Of a stretch of 64,000 nt of DNA, positions 52,845 to 62,752 are shown one piece after another (position 1 is the stretch's first letter; each line of letters begins with the position of its first letter). This DNA is from Schistocerca nitens (taxonomy: Eukaryota; Arthropoda; Insecta; Orthoptera; Acrididae), in the NCBI RefSeq assembly GCF_023898315.1, contig NC_064622.1, forward strand, positions 75,588,387 to 75,652,386. Reading direction: 5' to 3'. The notes below the pieces were generated by a model. The model saw only the letters and a program-made list of their open reading frames with translations, was not told where the DNA came from and did no database searches. The position numbers were made by a program, and so were the translations under genes.

Positions 52845-53040
52845 TCAAAATGGTTCAAATGGCTCTTAGCACTATGGGACTTAACTTCTGAGGTCATTAG
52901 TCCCCTAGAACTTAGAACTACTTAAACCTAACTAGCCTATGGACATCACACACATCTATGCCCGAGGCAGGATTCGAACCTGCGACCGTAGTGGTCGCGC
53001 GGTTCCAGACTGTAGCGCCTAGAACTGCTCGGCCACTCCG
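52845..53040 (-). mobile_element. SINE-A copy 11, at the end of the mariner relic
   Basis: Full-length; perfect 13-bp target-site duplication AAGGGGATTTGGT (52832-52844, 53041-53053). Confidence 0.97.
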
Positions 53041-53053
53041 AAGGGGATTTGGT

Positions 53054-53820
53054 ACTGAACTTCAAGTCAAGCATCCCTTTATGGTACTACCGTGTTAGTA
53101 CTATCCGCATGAACATCACTCCTGGGAAAAACTCGATTTGTTCAGTCCACGCGAATCTAATGTCATATATATTGGTGCTATTTGTTAACGTGCTGTGCCT
53201 GTAAGTGTTTGGTAGGATACAAAACAACTGCTGCCACTGGGTCAGTAAGTAAACTGTCACTGAGAATCCATCCCTGAGCACAGGCCGAGCCCTTCGCGCA
53301 CCGCACTGGCTGCCGACGAAGCGCTTCTCGCCTCGACGAAAAACTCGCCTCTTGCTTCCAGCAGATGGTTCCGTTCTGCTTTAGTTCAGCTGATTGCCCG
53401 ACGCCATCCGTGCCTGTCTGTAGCGCGGCTACAGTGGTGCACCCAACGGTCACATGTCTCGCTACGGCCACACTCTAGAAGCACCAGTACTACTTAGCCA
53501 AGAACAAGATCGCAGGTCACCGGTAAAATAGCTTTGACGTTCGACATGGCACGAACTTAATGTACGTAACGGTGATCAACTTACAGCTGACCACTCATCA
53601 GTCGGATTCGGGGCCCTGTCTGTAATCTGAATACTGAAACAAGGGAACGGTTAACTGCTGGTAATGGCGGGTGGTTATAGTTAAACTGACGGTGTTCCGA
53701 GTTCTGCAGTGCAGGTTGTATACATCGCACGACGCTGAAACGTCGTAAGTATATTCATTAATAGGTGTGCTCGCGGAGTATGCTGAAAAAATAATAATAA
53801 TTACATTGTCTGACACCAGG
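53054..53820. other. No gene recognised
   Basis: No recognisable element; a GC-rich patch at 53280-53420 has a 97-codon minus frame with no domain. Confidence 0.3.
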
Positions 53821-53826
53821 TGAAAA

Positions 53827-54027
53827 GCCGGCCGATGTGGCCGAGCGGTTCTAGGCGCGTCAGTCTGGAACCGCGCGACCGCTACGGTCGCAGGTTCGAA
53901 TCCTGCCTCGGGCATGGATGTGTGTGATGTCCTTAGGTTAGTTAGGTTTAAGTAGTTCTAAGTTCTAGGGGACTGATGACCTCAGATGTTAAGTCCCATA
54001 GTGCTCAGAGCCATTTGAACCATTTTT
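53827..54027 (+). mobile_element. SINE-A copy 12 (plus strand)
   Basis: Complete from GCCGGCCGATGTGGCCGAGC to CCATTTGAACCATTTTTTT. The A box TGGCCGAGCGG, variable arm and B box GGTTCGAATCC are all textbook here. No target-site duplication could be seen. Its minus-strand frame is a common false gene call. Confidence 0.96.
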
Positions 54028-54618
54028 TTGATTCGATATCAACACAGCTGACACAAGTGACTTGCCTATCAAGATACAAGTGCAAGACTTGTAGAACGTT
54101 TCAGCAATCGGAAAGGCACAAAAATAAATCCACGACTTCAGGAATGACGTATATTTAAGGGGATACTGACAAAACTGAACGCATGAAACTTCGGACTGAA
54201 TGTCTAGAGCACGATCCTGCAACCAGCTTCAAGATTATTGAAAGCATGAAGGCTTGGAAACTTCGTAATACGAAGCGCCTGAATATGAGCTCATCTTTGC
54301 AATTCATAGAAAGTGTAACACGCGAAATTTGTGAATACAATCCGTAGGATACAAAGACCATACCGCCAAACCATGCCTACTTCGAAAAAATGGAAGATCC
54401 TCGTCAATAACTGCAAACACTCCGTGCAGCGTCTGAGCTCCGACCGTTCGTAACAATTCATTCCAGTGAGTTCAACAAAATTTCTGGTGTAGGTGCCGAA
54501 AAGCTGTTCTGGCGCGTTCCGGCCGACATTAATTCCTGGGTACATTATGTAACGATACGACTGCATGGGCACACTTTGCTGTGACATGTGTTGCAATTGC
54601 GTCTTGAAATCGAGCATG
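54028..54618. other. No gene recognised
   Basis: No recognisable element; minus-strand frames of 60-108 codons lack domains. Confidence 0.3.
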
Positions 54619-54620
54619 TA

Positions 54621-56168
54621 CAGGGTGTTTCAAAAATGACCGGTATATTTGAAACGGCAATACAAACTAAACGAGCAGCGATAGAAATACACCGTTTGTT
54701 GCAATATGCTTGGGACAACAGTACATTTTCAGGCAGACAAACTTTCGAAATTACAGTAGTTACAATTGTCAACAACAGATGGCGCTGCGGTCTGGGAAAC
54801 TCTATAGTACGATATTTTCCACATATCCACCATGCGTAGCAATAATATGGCGTAGTCGCTGAATGAAATTACCCGAAACCTTTGACAACGTGTCTGGCGG
54901 AATGGCTTCACATGCAGATGAGATGTACTGCTTCAGCTGTTCAATTGTTTCTGGATTCTGGCGGTACACCTGGTCTTTCAAGTGTCCCCACAGAAAGAAG
55001 TCACAGGGGTTCATGTCTGGCGAATAGGGAGGCCAATCCACGCCGCCTCCTGTATGTTTCGGATAGCCCAAAGCAATCACACGATCATCGAAATATTCAT
55101 TCAGGAAATTAAAGACGTCGGCCGTGCGATGTGGCCGGGCACCATCTTGCATAAACCACAAGGTGTTCGCAGTGTCGTCTAAGGCAGTTTGTACCGCCAC
55201 AAATTCACGAAGAATGTCTAGATAGCGTGATGCAGTAATCGTTTCGGATCTGCAAAATGGGCCAATGATTCCTTTCGAAGACATGGCGGCCCAGACCAGT
55301 ACTTTTTGAGGATGCAGGGACGATGGGACTGCAACATGGGGCTTTTCGGTTCCCCATATGCGCCAGTTCTGTTTATTGACGAAGCCGTCCAGGTAAAAAT
55401 AAGCTTCGTCAGTAAACCAAATGCTGCCCACATGTATATCGCCGTCATCAATCCTGTGCACTATATCGTTAGCGAATGTCTCTCGTGCAGCAATGGTAGC
55501 GGCGCTGAGGGGTTGCCGCATTTGAATTTTGTATGGATAGAGTTATAAACTCTGGCGCATGAGACGATACGTGGACGTTGGCGTCATTTGGACCGCAGCT
55601 GCAACACGGCCAACGGAAACCCGAGGCCGCTGTTGGATCACCTGCTGCACTAGCTGCGCGTTGCCCTCTGTGGTTGTCGTACACGGTCGCCCTACCTTTC
55701 CAGCACGTTCATCCGTCACGTTCCCAGTCCGTTGAAATTTTGCAAACAGATCCTTTATTGTATCGCTTTTCGGTCCTTTGGTTACATTAAACCTCCGTTG
55801 AAAACTTCGTCTTGTTGCAACAACACTGTGTTCTAGGCGGTGGAATTCCAACACCAGAAAAATCCTCTGTTCTAAGGAAAAAACCATGTTGTCCACAGCA
55901 CACTTGCACGTTGTGAACAGCACCCGCCTACAGCAGAAAGACGACGTACAGAATGGCGCACCCACAGACTGCGTTGTCTTCTATACCTTTCACATCACTT
56001 GCAGCGCCATCTGTTGTTGAAAATTGTAACTACTGTAATTTCGAAAGTTTGTCCGCCTGAAAATGTACTGTTGTCCCAAGCATATTGCAACAAACGGTGT
56101 ATTTCTATCGCTGCCCGTTTAATTTTTATTGCCGTTTCAAATATACCGGTCATTTTTGAAACACCCTG
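54621..56168 (-). mobile_element. Complete IS630/Tc1/mariner-type transposon, copy B
   Basis: TA at 54619-54620 and 56169-56170; ends CAGGGTGTTTCAAAAATGAC on both sides (complemented on the right). Length 1548 bp against 1543 bp for copy A at 33.8 kb, and highly similar to it over its whole length, in the opposite orientation. A clean TA target duplication shows it is an independent insertion and not a segmental duplicate. Confidence 0.96.
54802..55887 (-). pseudogene. Transposase of copy B with one premature stop
   Basis: Read leftwards from MVFSLEQRIFLVLEFHRLEH (ATG near 55887) it is in the same frame as copy A until RLMRQSL. There the codon that is CAC (His) in copy A is TAA at about 55534-55536. 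After the stop the same frame continues (YPYKIQMRQPLSAATIAARE) to VENIVL. The catalytic blocks are all present: FTDEAYFYLDG, MQDGARPH, WPPYSPDMNPCDFFLWG. The third block has Asp (copy A: Glu) and the following residue pattern LWGHLKD looks ancestral. Without the nonsense codon this protein would be the better preserved of the two. Confidence 0.92.
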
Positions 56169-56170
56169 TA

Positions 56171-57140
56171 TATGCTGGATGTGGATGTGACATGTGTTTC
56201 ATTTGGTCTGAATTTGCTATCATGTACTCATATAGTGTACTCGTATCATGTACTCCTGTCACTTCACTAGAAAGTAGGATGGCCTTGTCCTCTAGGGTGC
56301 TGCACCTTTTTTCTGACAGTGTACACAGACACGGATTACAGAACATTTTGGAATTTATCAGAAGCCAGTTCACAAGTTACCTAAAAAAAATTATTGAAAA
56401 ATCGAAAGTGCACATTTAATACGCAAATTTCCATCCCTTCTGCGCCAGTTCAGCGCCACAGCAAGTGCCCGAATTATCTCACTCGGCATTTGAATCGCAA
56501 AATATATGGTTGACGAGCAATTACCCGCAAATACCTTGACCCTTAGAGCCGACCGTACTCGTCCGTCAACCAAGAAGAACCTTTAAATCTTTAATCAGAA
56601 AAGAATATTAGAACCGACCACGATTCGCGTTCGGACATTTGACGTACGGTTGCAAGGTCGCAGGGCAGCGAAAGTATTAGCGAGTGCTCGGCACGCAGCG
56701 TTTCGCAGCAGTGCGCGCTCCTACGCCACTTGCGGACGGCGCAGGTGCGTCGTTTTTGTTGTCCCTTTTGGGGCAGTAGGGCGCGGTGGCGGCGGCGGCT
56801 CCTCTGGAACCTGGGCGCAGCGCGGGGGTCCCAGACGCGCGCCGGCGGGCCGCTCTGCCGCCGCGGGAGGCCGCTGGCGCCAGTAAATCAGCGCCAGCGC
56901 CAGCTCCGCGCTCAATTATGGCGCCAGTCGGCGCCCCCCGCCAGCCGCGGCTAATGGCCTTCTGATCGGCCGGCCGGCCCGCGGAAGCCAGATAAATAAT
57001 TCGCTGAGATACGGGCCCAGCCTGGGATGGGACAGCTTCCCCGACCGGCGTCCTTCTAGGATTGTGTGGACACTCCGTCAAACCAGTGGCGTCGCACTGA
57101 ACTGTCGCAGTCGTGTTCGTACAACCCCATTTACACACTC
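56171..57140. other. No gene recognised; CpG-rich island at about 56640-57060
   Basis: About 400 bp, very rich in G+C and CpG (CGCGGTGGCGGCGGCGGC, GGCCGGCCGGCCCGCGG, several GGCGCC and CAGCGCCAGCGCC words), with AT-rich homeodomain-like words (CTCAATTATGG, ATAAATAATTCG) within. Frames on both strands (153 codons minus, 78 and 74 plus) are side effects of the composition. Unlike anything else in the window; possibly a host promoter or enhancer. Confidence 0.4.
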
Positions 57141-57146
57141 ACACTA

Positions 57147-57894
57147 CCTGACCAAAAGTATCCGGACACCTTTCAGTGAACACTAATAGGGTCTGTCCAC
57201 TTTCACCTTTATGGATGTCTCATACTGTGCTGACGACACTTTCAGTGGGATGTCTGAAAGTTACTCAAGGTGATGACGCAAGACTTTAGGGATCTGGAGC
57301 GAAGCTTATCCCAATGGACTTCGTGTTCAGGTCTGGTCTAGGGACAGGCTAGTCCATTTCACGAATGTTATTGTCAACAAACCATTGTCTCAAAAAATGG
57401 TTCAAATGGCTCTGAGCATTATGGGACTTAACAGCGGAGGTCATTAGTCCCCTAAAAGAACTACTTAAAACTAGCTAACCTAAGGAAATCACACACATCC
57501 ATACCCGAGGCAGGATTGGAACCTCCGACCGTAGCGGTCGCGCGGTTCCATACTGAAGAGCCCAGGACCGCTCGGCCACCCCATTGTCTCACAGGTCCTG
57601 CTTTATGACTGGGTGCATTGTCAGGCCCATCAAAACAAACATCATCTCCGAACTGTGGCGTAAATGAAAGCGAAATGACTTCATTACCCTCCACATTTAT
57701 CGTTTTTATAAGCACAATAATGGGATCATACCGTAATCACGAAAAACACCCCCATACCGGAGTATCACCTTCTCCATACTTCACTGTTGGCACTAACGTG
57801 ATGGAAGGTTAAGTTCTCCAGACATTATCCAATCTGACACACTTCCACTGGATAGGGTTACATGACCGCATTTCCGGAAACGGTGATGTAACTC
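57147..57894 (-). pseudogene. Tc1-like transposon relic, split by a SINE-A and cut by the palindrome
   Basis: The left end has CTACCTGACCAAAAGTATCC followed by GGACACC, a terminal repeat I know from Tc1-like elements. Reading from 57894 leftwards: SDWIMSGELNLPS, then TVKYGEGDTPVWGCFS (the VKFGGG-VWGCFS block), then FDGPDNAPSHKAGPV (second catalytic Asp in DNAPxH). After the SINE, FVDNNIREMDWPVPRPDLN (third block; SPDLNPIE expected, the Glu is lost). The N-terminal half is missing because 57895 is the abrupt border with the LTR palindrome. Confidence 0.75.
57393..57580 (-). mobile_element. SINE-A copy 13, inside the Tc1 relic
   Basis: Slightly shortened body (CCCCTAAAAGAACTAC) but both ends present; perfect 11-bp target-site duplication CCATTGTCTCA (57382-57392, 57581-57591). 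Confidence 0.97.
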
Positions 57895-59149
57895 TGAGAG
57901 GTGGCATGAGCCCCCTCTCATATTTCTATCTTACGATTCTCCTCTCTAGTTGCATGCGGTGGAGGGTTGCTTTTCCTTAACACGCGTACTTCCCACGCAG
58001 CGTCTCTCGTCACCCGGGTGGGCCGGTGACAGGCGGGCTCTGTGGAACAGGAGAGAGTTAAGCCGACGTGTGTGAGGCAGTCGAGTGAATGCTTTTCAGA
58101 CGCCGACATTGTCAAGAGACACGCCCGCTGGGGTGTGAAGTAGCGGCTGGGCTAGAGGTTCCGTTACGTCAGAGAAACTTTGCGAAAACACTTTCTGGCG
58201 GGCTACCAGCGAGGCGTGGGAATGACTTGTGTACCCACGCAGTTGTGGCGGAAAAATTCCCGCACTTTCTGCAAAATCAGCACAGAAATTGGCGCCAAGA
58301 ATCTCCATTGGTGGAATGGTAGAGCTCCGGCAATGGAGTGGAATTTCCGCCGGTTTTCGAGTTGCTGATTGGAACGTAACCACGGCCACTGTCGTGGGGG
58401 CGGGAATGTTCGGTGTTCGGCCTGTACGGGTGCTCTGGGTAGTCGGCAGTCGCCTTTCGGTCGAGGACGTGGGAGCAACCAGCCCTCGCCTGCGGTACGC
58501 CAGATCGTGTTCTGGGAGATAAGAAGACTGTTGGTAATGTACGTCCGCAGCACCGGCAGATAGGGATTTTCCTAGGTGATAATCAGAGCTCAGCAGAGCG
58601 CGCCTGTTCATCCTTTTCTAACTTTGTTCAGTTTCGAGTAGCAGCAATTACTATTGGGTTAGCTGTGTGTCTCTCTTGAGATTTGAGTGGAAAGGAATTG
58701 GCTCCACATACCACTTCGTCTTAAACCTCACGATCTAAGTTAGGGACAACTTCACCTTTACTGTGTTTGTATGAATCTCCAATTTTAGCCAATTTGATGT
58801 TTTACATTTCCTGTGTCTCTTTTACTATTCTGCGTTTAATCTTAATAAATCATATTGTTATTTTGGACAGAACTTTCTTTCTGTTAATCAATAGAGCAAC
58901 CCTATCATTCCTCACTATGCTAATGAAACCTTTGTTTATTTCACTTATTTATCAAATTAAATTATTGCAGGTGCCAAACTCTCTTCTACTCCACTAGCAG
59001 GGTTGATTAGAGTCAGTTCGCATATTTGTTTTATCCTTGTGCAACAGCAAAAGTCGGAGTTAGAATAGGGGGGGCTTAGAGCATGATTTACACATGTGGA
59101 TTCTAGTAGAATTTAGTGATAAATACACTACTAGCCCCGGCACCTCGCA
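57895..59149 (+). mobile_element. LTR, plus orientation (left arm of a 2.5-kb palindrome)
   Basis: 1255 bp. Starts TGAGAGGTGGCATGAGCC, ends GGCACCTCGCA: TG..CA as expected of an LTR. An AATAAA polyadenylation signal lies at 58844-58849, in the last quarter, consistent with a U3-R-U5 order in the plus direction. It is 99.7% identical to the reverse complement of 59174-60428 (I count four substitutions: 58168, 58252, 59022, 59025). Its left neighbour is a Tc1 relic, cut sharply. A 171-codon frame on the opposite strand (58611-58096) has no known domain and, since it is in an LTR, is unlikely to be a gene. That these are LTRs is inferred from ends, poly(A) signal and adjacent primer site. Confidence 0.8.
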
Positions 59150-59150
59150 T

Positions 59151-59168
59151 ATTCTGGCAGGGTCGCCA
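59151..59168 (-). promoter_or_regulatory. Putative tRNA primer-binding site
   Basis: On the minus strand TGGCGACCCTGCCAGAAT, 18 nt, begins five bases (TAATA) after the terminal CA of the right-hand LTR. TGG is the complement of the CCA end of tRNAs, and the sequence resembles the TGGCGACC-type sites of insect Gypsy elements that use tRNA-Arg. This is where reverse transcription would start. Normally several kb of coding DNA follow; here the other LTR begins after one more base. Confidence 0.7.
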
Positions 59169-59173
59169 TATTA

Positions 59174-60428
59174 TGCGAGGTGCCGGGGCTAGTAGTGTAT
59201 TTATCACTAAATTCTACTAGAATCCACATGTGTAAATCATGCTCTAAGCCCCCCCTATTCTAACTCCGACTTTTGCTGTTGCACAAGGATAAAACAAGTA
59301 CGCGAACTGACTCTAATCAACCCTGCTAGTGGAGTAGAAGAGAGTTTGGCACCTGCAATAATTTAATTTGATAAATAAGTGAAATAAACAAAGGTTTCAT
59401 TAGCATAGTGAGGAATGATAGGGTTGCTCTATTGATTAACAGAAAGAAAGTTCTGTCCAAAATAACAATATGATTTATTAAGATTAAACGCAGAATAGTA
59501 AAAGAGACACAGGAAATGTAAAACATCAAATTGGCTAAAATTGGAGATTCATACAAACACAGTAAAGGTGAAGTTGTCCCTAACTTAGATCGTGAGGTTT
59601 AAGACGAAGTGGTATGTGGAGCCAATTCCTTTCCACTCAAATCTCAAGAGAGACACACAGCTAACCCAATAGTAATTGCTGCTACTCGAAACTGAACAAA
59701 GTTAGAAAAGGATGAACAGGCGCGCTCTGCTGAGCTCTGATTATCACCTAGGAAAATCCCTATCTGCCGGTGCTGCGGACGTACATTACCAACAGTCTTC
59801 TTATCTCCCAGAACACGATCTGGCGTACCGCAGGCGAGGGCTGGTTGCTCCCACGTCCTCGACCGAAAGGCGACTGCCGACTACCCAGAGCACCCGTACA
59901 GGCCGAACACCGAACATTCCCGCCCCCACGACAGTGGCCGTGGTTACGTTCCAATCAGCAACTCGAAAACCGGCGGAAATTCCACTCCATTGCCGGAGCT
60001 CTACCATTCCACCAATGGAGATTCTTGGCGCCAATTTCTGTGCTGATTTTGCAGAAAGTGCGGGAATTTTCCCGCCACAACTGCGTGGGTACACAAGTCA
60101 TTCCCACGCCTCGCTGGTAGCCCGCCAGAAAGTGTTTTCGCAAAGTTTCTCTGAAGTAACGGAACCTCTAGCCCAGCCGCTACTTCACACCCCAGCGGGC
60201 GTGTCTCTTGACAATGTCGGCGTCTGAAAAGCATTCACTCGACTGCCTCACACACGTCGGCTTAACTCTCTCCTGTTCCACAGAGCCCGCCTGTCACCGG
60301 CCCACCCGGGTGACGAGAGACGCTGCGTGGGAAGTACGCGTGTTAAGGAAAAGCAACCCTCCACCGCATGCAACTAGAGAGGAGAATCGTAAGATAGAAA
60401 TATGAGAGGGGGCTCATGCCACCTCTCA
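59174..60428 (-). mobile_element. LTR, minus orientation (right arm of the palindrome)
   Basis: Mirror image of 57895-59149: every position p in one arm pairs with 118323-p in the other, with no gaps. AATAAA is at 59479-59474 on the minus strand. Outside its U3 end the minus strand reads GTAGGGGCAA before TGAGAGG, a short purine-rich stretch that could be a worn polypurine tract. A Gypsy-type pol end lies in the same orientation 3.3 kb away, so this may be the 3' LTR of that element. Confidence 0.8.
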
Positions 60429-62713
60429 TTGCCCCTACGCCATTTTAGATTGTAATTGGTGAGCGGTTGGCTCACTTAGGAGCAAGGTAGTGAGTCAATC
60501 GCCCAAGAACAATCTTACAAAGTGACTCCACATACCGCACTCTATAAAAAGATCATTGCAACTGAAAAATGCAACTCATAGAGGGAGGATTATTTATGAT
60601 GTAGCCAACTTCACCTTCTTAATATGGAACACTAACACTCACATCACACATCCATACCCAGGGAGCCCCTTCCAAACACCGATTCACGCAGACATTCACG
60701 CTCTAAACATGGCCCGGGCATCTGAGCCAAATATGGAGCAGTTTATTCTTTACAATCAGAGTTGGAGTGCTCCGCAATTAAATGCCCAAGATGTTACAAC
60801 AATTTTAATCATTAAACTAACCTGACCTCACTCACACCTGATAATATTTAAGTTAACAATCTCTTTGTGAGTTTTCAGAATCTAGTTACAACCTCCGATT
60901 CATTCTGTCTCCCTGCAGCAAGAATAACCTTTACAAAATGTTCCCTGAACTGATGGTCCATTCACAATGACAGTGGTGGTATCTGCTTCAGTTTATGGGG
61001 ACTTCAGGCACACTGTTAGCATACACACAACAATAAACACAAAATACAAAAAAAACATGATGTGGAGAACAATACAGTAATCTGTAATAAGAATTACAGT
61101 GTAAAACACAAACGCATACAAGGTATAACATACATTACAGAAACAACATAAGAGAAAGAAATTTAAGAAAAACAAAAAAAACAAGGTTCATGGGGCATCA
61201 AATTGTGCGTGCACATTGCACAAAGTTCACGACTGTGCTGAGAATGAGGCACTAAATCACATTGTTAGAAATACCCGTGGCACTTCACTGATTCCACTGT
61301 ACTGACATCACATAAGGCTAAACGTCGGTTGTAGTTGCTACGTTGTGGCAACAGCAATAGGGAGTTCTGGAGTGTCTGCAGTACGCTGTTGAGATTGTAG
61401 TCAGACCCACGCATATGATCACGGCCGTATGGTAGGAAGACACAGTGATAGGCTCTCCTCACGTCGATTAATTGTCTCTGAGGTCTACTCGTTGGGATAC
61501 ATCACTAGTCTAGGTCTCTTCTCTCGCTGGACAGAACTTTATGTTTCCCAATATTGCAGTTCGACGAGGGATGATGGCACGTGGAGTGACTCCACAAGTG
61601 TGTGAGGTCATCCATACAGGATCGAACTAGGAGCGACTATTGTTAAAAACTGCTCTCTAATAGAGAGGAGAAGTAAGACATGAGACCATACATTTGTTAG
61701 TGTGGCACGATACTGCTTTGTGTATGCAGATCGGCCAATGCTAGTGAGTTGTAAAAACCCAAACAGGTGAGTATAGAGCGTCCCTTTCTGTCCTGAGGCA
61801 CATGAGGCGCAGGTTCTGACACGATATGTGATCTTCTTCGTGTACTCACGACAACGTGGTCTGCCGCAGGGAATCCCTCCAAGCGGCTGCCGCGTCCGGA
61901 GAGCTAGCAGGCTGTCGCGTGTCAGGGTCAACGGCCAGCCCCACTTTCGCTTGTGGCGGGGCAAGGGTCCCGTGTAATCCCTCAGGTAGGCAGCCGGGTG
62001 ACTGTCAGCGTGTAGGACGGGACGCTCGCCCTCTAGCAGGTAGCCGAAGACCTCTTGTTTTTGCGCTGGCTGGCCTCTGCATTGCCACGTTCCTCGTCAT
62101 CTGTACAATTCTTACAAAAGTCTTATGCCCAACTTTTTCCCATGACCTTCTATGTTATAATAAATTTACATAATGAAACATTGATGGTCTGTCATTTCAG
62201 ACACTCTTATTTTACTTTTATAGTTATTAATCTATGGCAATCATTATAACATCTAATCTAGACATGGAAATAATTTATTTTGATATACGTGTAGAGACCG
62301 ATCTCAGTAAGTACATGGTGTGTGATAACTGATGCTTTGTAATGGATGAACAACTAAATGTGCGGGCCCGCACTAATATTACTATTAATTATATAGATCG
62401 ACAGTAGACATGCTTCAAGAATTAACTACCATATCCCAACGATCTACATTCTACGTCTTTTAATTAAATTATGTTGTTATGCAGGTCTAAGTTTTACTGT
62501 GCTATAAAGAACATGCAACTACGCTACTTTCGCTCGCCCGTCGTCCCTCCATCTCGGGTCTGTGGTTTGGTGACCTGAAAAATAGCAACTCAACAGGCGC
62601 GCGCCACACTTGTGGTAGAAAACCCCCACAATATTAATCTAGTTATTGTTAAATCCTACAGTTTAACTTATCCTAGTATCGTACTTTCCCTTTTATTTAT
62701 TTATTTATTTATT

Positions 62714-62752
<39 letters not shown>

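Noticed and set aside
53598-53915. Minus-strand frame beginning MPEAGFEPATVAVARF
   Set aside because: It is the reverse of the SINE-A tRNA-like head (B box region), a well-known false gene call.
58096-58611. 171-codon frame on the minus strand, mirrored at 59712-60227, as a possible new duplicated gene
   Set aside because: It lies wholly within the palindrome arms that look like LTRs, has no recognisable domain and shows other overlapping frames in the same DNA. The duplication is that of the arms.
60993-61184. Hydrophobic minus-strand frame as an envelope transmembrane segment
   Set aside because: Produced by an A-rich plus strand; no flanking env-like features, so it is not called.
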